NCBI GenBank assembly: GCA_016867175.1
Contig: VGKF01000024.1
Span: 1 to 8,803 of the forward strand
From: Candidatus Omnitrophota bacterium
GTDB lineage: Bacteria > Omnitrophota > Gorgyraeia > Gygaellales > Profunditerraquicolaceae
Reading direction: 5' to 3'
DNA length: 8,803 nt
Shown here piece after piece: positions 6,448 to 8,803 of the stretch. Below the pieces are notes generated by a model. That model worked only from the letters and a program-made list of their open reading frames with translations. It was not told where the DNA came from and searched no databases. Positions within the stretch are counted from its first letter, which is position 1, and each line of letters begins with the position of its first letter. Position numbers and translations under genes: made by a program.

Positions 6448-7839
6448 ATGCTTAGAACTCACACCTGCGGAGAGCTTAATGCTAATGATGCAGACAGGGA
6501 GGCCGTGCTTTGCGGCTGGGTAGCTACTAGGCGCGATCACGGCAAGCTTATTTTCATTGATATCCGCGACAGGTCCGGAATAACCCAAATAGTCTTTATA
6601 CCTAAAGAGTCAGGAGATGCTTATATCAAGGCCCAGGAGTTGCGGAATGAGTTTGTCATCCGCGTTAGCGGGAAAATCAATAGGCGCCCGGGCAATACCG
6701 TAAATCAGAAAATACCCACTGGCGAGATAGAGCTTTTAGTCAAGGAGCTTGAAATTTTAAACCCCAGCCTTACCCCGCCTTTTGAAATAGAGGATGATTT
6801 GGATATCACCGAAGAGATGCGGCTTAAATACCGTTATTTAGACCTAAGAAGAAAGAAAGTTTTTAATAATTTTATGCTGAGGAGCAGCCTCTATAAGATT
6901 ATACGCTCCTTTATGGACAAAGAAGGGTTTATCGAATCAGAGACCCCTATCCTTACTAAGTCTACTCCTGAGGGCGCACGCGACTACCTGGTGCCCTCAA
7001 GGCTTAACCCGGGCGAGTTTTACGCCCTTCCGCAGTCACCGCAGCTTTTTAAGCAGATACTGATGGTCTCCGGTATCGAGAGGTACTATCAGATTGCCAA
7101 GTGTTTTCGCGATGAAGACCTGCGCGCAGACCGCCAGCCTGAATTCACGCAGCTTGACCTGGAGATGTCTTTTTTAGATGAAGAAGATATTTTTTCGCTG
7201 CTTGAGCGCCTTATGCAGACCATATTTAAAGAACTAAAAAATATAGAGATAAAGATCCCTTTTAGGCGCATGACCTTTGAAGAGGCGCAAAAGAATTATT
7301 CCTCAGATAAGCCGGATTTAAGAAAAGGGCTAGGGGGGGATTTTGCCTTTGTCTGGGTATATGATTTCCCTCTTTTTAAATACGATACTGAAGAGAAGCG
7401 CTGGGTAAGCGAACATCATCCTTTTACAGCCCCAAGGACGGAGGATCTGGATAGGTTAGAGAAGGAGCCAGAGAAAGCAAAGGGCCGCTGCTATGATTTA
7501 GTGCTTAATGGCATAGAGCTGGGCTCAGGTTCAATCAGGATCCATAGCCAACAGTTACAGGAGAGGGTTTTCAACATCATCGGCATTAAAAAAGAAGAGG
7601 CATATAAGCGTTTTGGTTTCTTGTTAGAGGCCTTTCAGTTTGGCGCCCCGCCTCACGGAGGTTTTGCCTTTGGCATAGATAGGCTGCTTGCCCTTCTGGC
7701 AGGGGAGGAAAGCATCAGAGAAGTAATAACCTTTCCTAAGACACAGAAGGCGTTCTGCCCTTTAACCAATGCCCCTTCTGCGGTTGAAGAAAAACAATTA
7801 AAAGAATTAGGTATAGCTATCAAGAAACATAAAAACTAA
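6448..7839 (+). CDS. aspS: Aspartyl-tRNA synthetase, bacterial type without GAD domain
   Basis: AspRS charges tRNA-Asp. The protein has 463 residues, against about 590 for the usual bacterial enzyme. An N-terminal OB-fold anticodon domain (about 1-105) contains CGWVATRRDHGKLIFIDIRD. The class II core follows, with YRYLDLRR (129-135), motif 2 CFRDEDLRADRQPEFTQLD (219-237) and motif 3 GGFAFGIDRLLALL (404-417, Arg412). These sequences are of bacterial rather than archaeal type. The GAD insertion domain, normally after SDKPDLRFG, is absent: SDKPDLRKGL (286-295) runs straight into GGDFAFVWVYDFPLF (296-310), and the reading frame is intact. His31 in RRDHG matches the form seen in non-discriminating AspRSs that also charge tRNA-Asn, whereas discriminating enzymes have Leu there. 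That reading is inference from family knowledge. The gene is probably cotranscribed with hisS. Confidence 0.96.
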   Translation: MLRTHTCGELNANDADREAVLCGWVATRRDHGKLIFIDIRDRSGITQIVFIPKESGDAYIKAQELRNEFVIRVSGKINRRPGNTVNQKIPTGEIELLVKELEILNPSLTPPFEIEDDLDITEEMRLKYRYLDLRRKKVFNNFMLRSSLYKIIRSFMDKEGFIESETPILTKSTPEGARDYLVPSRLNPGEFYALPQSPQLFKQILMVSGIERYYQIAKCFRDEDLRADRQPEFTQLDLEMSFLDEEDIFSLLERLMQTIFKELKNIEIKIPFRRMTFEEAQKNYSSDKPDLRKGLGGDFAFVWVYDFPLFKYDTEEKRWVSEHHPFTAPRTEDLDRLEKEPEKAKGRCYDLVLNGIELGSGSIRIHSQQLQERVFNIIGIKKEEAYKRFGFLLEAFQFGAPPHGGFAFGIDRLLALLAGEESIREVITFPKTQKAFCPLTNAPSAVEEKQLKELGIAIKKHKN

Positions 7840-7844
7840 TGTAT

Positions 7845-7952
7845 AAATCCCAAATCCCAATATTACCAAACAAACCCAAATTTCAAAATCCCAAATTACT
7901 GTTTTAGGTTTGAGATTTATTTAGGATTTGGTAGGATTTGGATTTTGGATTT
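7845..7952. repeat. AT-rich imperfect foldback repeat between aspS and the lipoprotein gene
   Basis: The left half is built from AAATCCC-like units and the right half from GGATTTG-like units. In one constant register AAATCC (7845-7850) pairs with GGATTT (7947-7952), AAATCC (7852-7857) with GGATTT (7940-7945), and TACCAAA (7864-7870) with TTTGGTA (7927-7933). Further shifted pairings, such as CAAACC (7871-7876) with GGTTTG (7907-7912), occur nearer the centre. The transcript would form a long AU-rich hairpin that could end or stabilise the hisS-aspS message. No standard intrinsic terminator is visible. It may also belong to an interspersed low-complexity repeat family. Confidence 0.6.
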
Positions 7953-7963
7953 CTAAAAAAGAG

Positions 7964-8000
7964 GAGGTAGTAAAATGGATAGAGGTAGTAAAATGGATAG
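7964..8000 (+). repeat. Tandem duplication of a ribosome-binding site and start codon
   Basis: The 19-base sequence GAGGTAGTAAAATGGATAG occurs at 7964-7982 and again at 7982-8000, an 18-base period. Each copy carries an SD-like sequence six bases before an in-frame ATG (7975 and 7993). The upstream copy has the stronger SD, AGGAGGT (7962-7968), and the second has AGAGGT (7981-7986). Because the period is a multiple of three, both starts read into the same lipoprotein. Confidence 0.85.
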
Positions 8001-8577
8001 GAAAGGCATATTGTATTTATCGGGTTTGGTTTTTGTTTTTCTGCTTTCCGGATGCGTGGTCAGGACATATCCTCTGACTAAGGAGAGGGTAGATCAGGAT
8101 TTAGCTAGCGGCAACCGCGGTTATGTAAAGGGAGCGACTGCGGGTGAGGTTCGGACTAAAGAAAGAAAGGCAACCCGCACTACTCAGGTATTAGAGGTTG
8201 AGCTGCATGCGCCTGTTAAATTCGAAAAGATGCCTAAGGCCAAGCCGCAGAAAAAGACTGCGGATGAAGAGATCTGGGGGAACCGCGGATATATTACGAA
8301 GACAGAGCCACCCCAGGAAAGAAGTACTATAAAGGCAGTTGTAGTTGTGCCTGCTACAGAAAAATACACAGTAGGCAAAAACGATACCTTGCAGAAGATC
8401 TCTAATAGATTCTACGGCACTACTAAAAAGTGGCTTAAGATATATGAGGCTAATAAGGCAGTATTGAAGGGCCCGGATAAAATTTACCCCGGCCAGGTAT
8501 TAAGTATCCCAATCGATTCTAAAACCTCAGCTAGAAAAACAGAAGCCCTAGAGGAAACAGGGGAGAATCTTAAATAG
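7975..8577 (+). CDS. LysM-domain lipoprotein
   Basis: This is a 200-residue predicted envelope lipoprotein. The N-terminus has a basic start, a hydrophobic stretch (about 11-24) and lipobox LSGC, with the lipidated Cys at 27 (Cys21 if the second ATG at 7993 is used). A low-complexity, charged linker follows with two similar motifs, SGNRGYV (45-51) and WGNRGYI (101-107). A C-terminal LysM domain lies at about 129-179 (YTVGKNDTLQKISNRFYG to YPGQVLSIP), followed by a polar tail. LysM domains bind N-acetylglucosamine-containing glycans such as peptidoglycan, so the protein probably tethers the membrane to the cell wall. It contains no recognisable catalytic domain, and the exact function is unknown. 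The first ATG is chosen because its SD is nearer consensus, but both starts are usable. Confidence 0.88.
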   Translation: MDRGSKMDRKGILYLSGLVFVFLLSGCVVRTYPLTKERVDQDLASGNRGYVKGATAGEVRTKERKATRTTQVLEVELHAPVKFEKMPKAKPQKKTADEEIWGNRGYITKTEPPQERSTIKAVVVVPATEKYTVGKNDTLQKISNRFYGTTKKWLKIYEANKAVLKGPDKIYPGQVLSIPIDSKTSARKTEALEETGENLK

Positions 8578-8598
8578 CCCTTTCTTTTACTCTTTATT

Positions 8599-8803
8599 AT
8601 GGAAAAGGTAATAAGGATAGGTTCTAATCAAGAGGCTCAGGCATTCTGCGGCCTGCACGATGCCAATTTAAAAATAATAGAAAAAGAGTTTCGTGTAAAG
8701 CTAAACCTGCGCGGCGACCGCCTTAAGCTAAGCGGCACTTCTCTAAATATCAGAAAGGCGGCAGATCTTATAGATTACCTGTTGAATTCCATACGCCTAA
8801 GGC
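8599..8803 (+). CDS. PhoH-family protein, N-terminal part; 3' end off-window
   Basis: 68 complete codons are visible, beginning MEKVIRIGSNQEAQAF. DANLKIIEKEFRVKLNLRGD (21-40), followed by LKLSGTSLNIRKAADLIDYL, resembles the N-terminal KH-like part of PhoH/PhoL (YbeZ) proteins. These are cytoplasmic P-loop ATPases often encoded next to ybeY and linked to RNA metabolism. The ATPase domain with its Walker motifs would lie beyond the right edge, so the identification rests on this N-terminal pattern alone. The gene starts 21 bases after the lipoprotein stop. The sequence before the ATG is pyrimidine-rich and lacks a Shine-Dalgarno motif, but no better in-frame start is present. Confidence 0.75.
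   Translation, partial: MEKVIRIGSNQEAQAFCGLHDANLKIIEKEFRVKLNLRGDRLKLSGTSLNIRKAADLIDYLLNSIRLR

Noticed and set aside
7333..7339. Frameshift at the seven-G run in aspS
   Set aside because: Conserved AspRS sequence reads in one frame on both sides, so no frameshift is needed. The missing GAD domain is a domain-scale absence.

Overview
The window is a stretch of bacterial chromosome of moderate GC content. Every gene lies on the + strand and nearly all are core housekeeping genes. A lipoprotein with a lipobox and a LysM domain points to a Gram-negative-type envelope. The gene set, the base composition and the short palindromic repeats between genes would fit an uncultured lineage such as Omnitrophota. 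That placement is an impression from memory and not something the sequence proves.

Layout. 1-1140 is the 3' part of guaA (GMP synthase), cut by the left edge. 1141-4575 is dnaE (DNA polymerase III alpha), whose ATG directly follows the guaA stop in the same frame. 4576-4788 is an intergenic region with a simple inverted repeat, a compact element that folds as a three-way junction, and a near-consensus promoter. 4789-5061 is a 90-residue HU/IHF-family protein. 5062-5171 is a leader with three interleaved inverted repeats. 5172-6443 is hisS and 6448-7839 is aspS, separated by 4 bases. 7840-7974 is an AT-rich foldback repeat. 7975-8577 is a LysM lipoprotein whose ribosome-binding site and start codon are tandemly duplicated. 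8599-8803 is the start of a PhoH-family gene, cut by the right edge. No gene-free stretch exceeds 300 bases. I see no tRNA, rRNA, CRISPR array or transposase gene.

How the genes relate. guaA and dnaE look like the end of one transcription unit (GTP supply and replication). The HU-type gene has its own promoter. hisS and aspS form a two-gene synthetase pair. The lipoprotein and phoH genes probably follow as another closely spaced pair.

I see no clearly new multi-gene system. The points that deserve a second look are small-scale. They are a 50-bp palindrome inside the hisS reading frame, which coincides with extra residues; a bacterial-type AspRS that lacks its GAD insertion domain; the three-way-junction repeat; the A-B-C-A'-B'-C' arrangement before hisS; and the duplicated start region of the lipoprotein gene.
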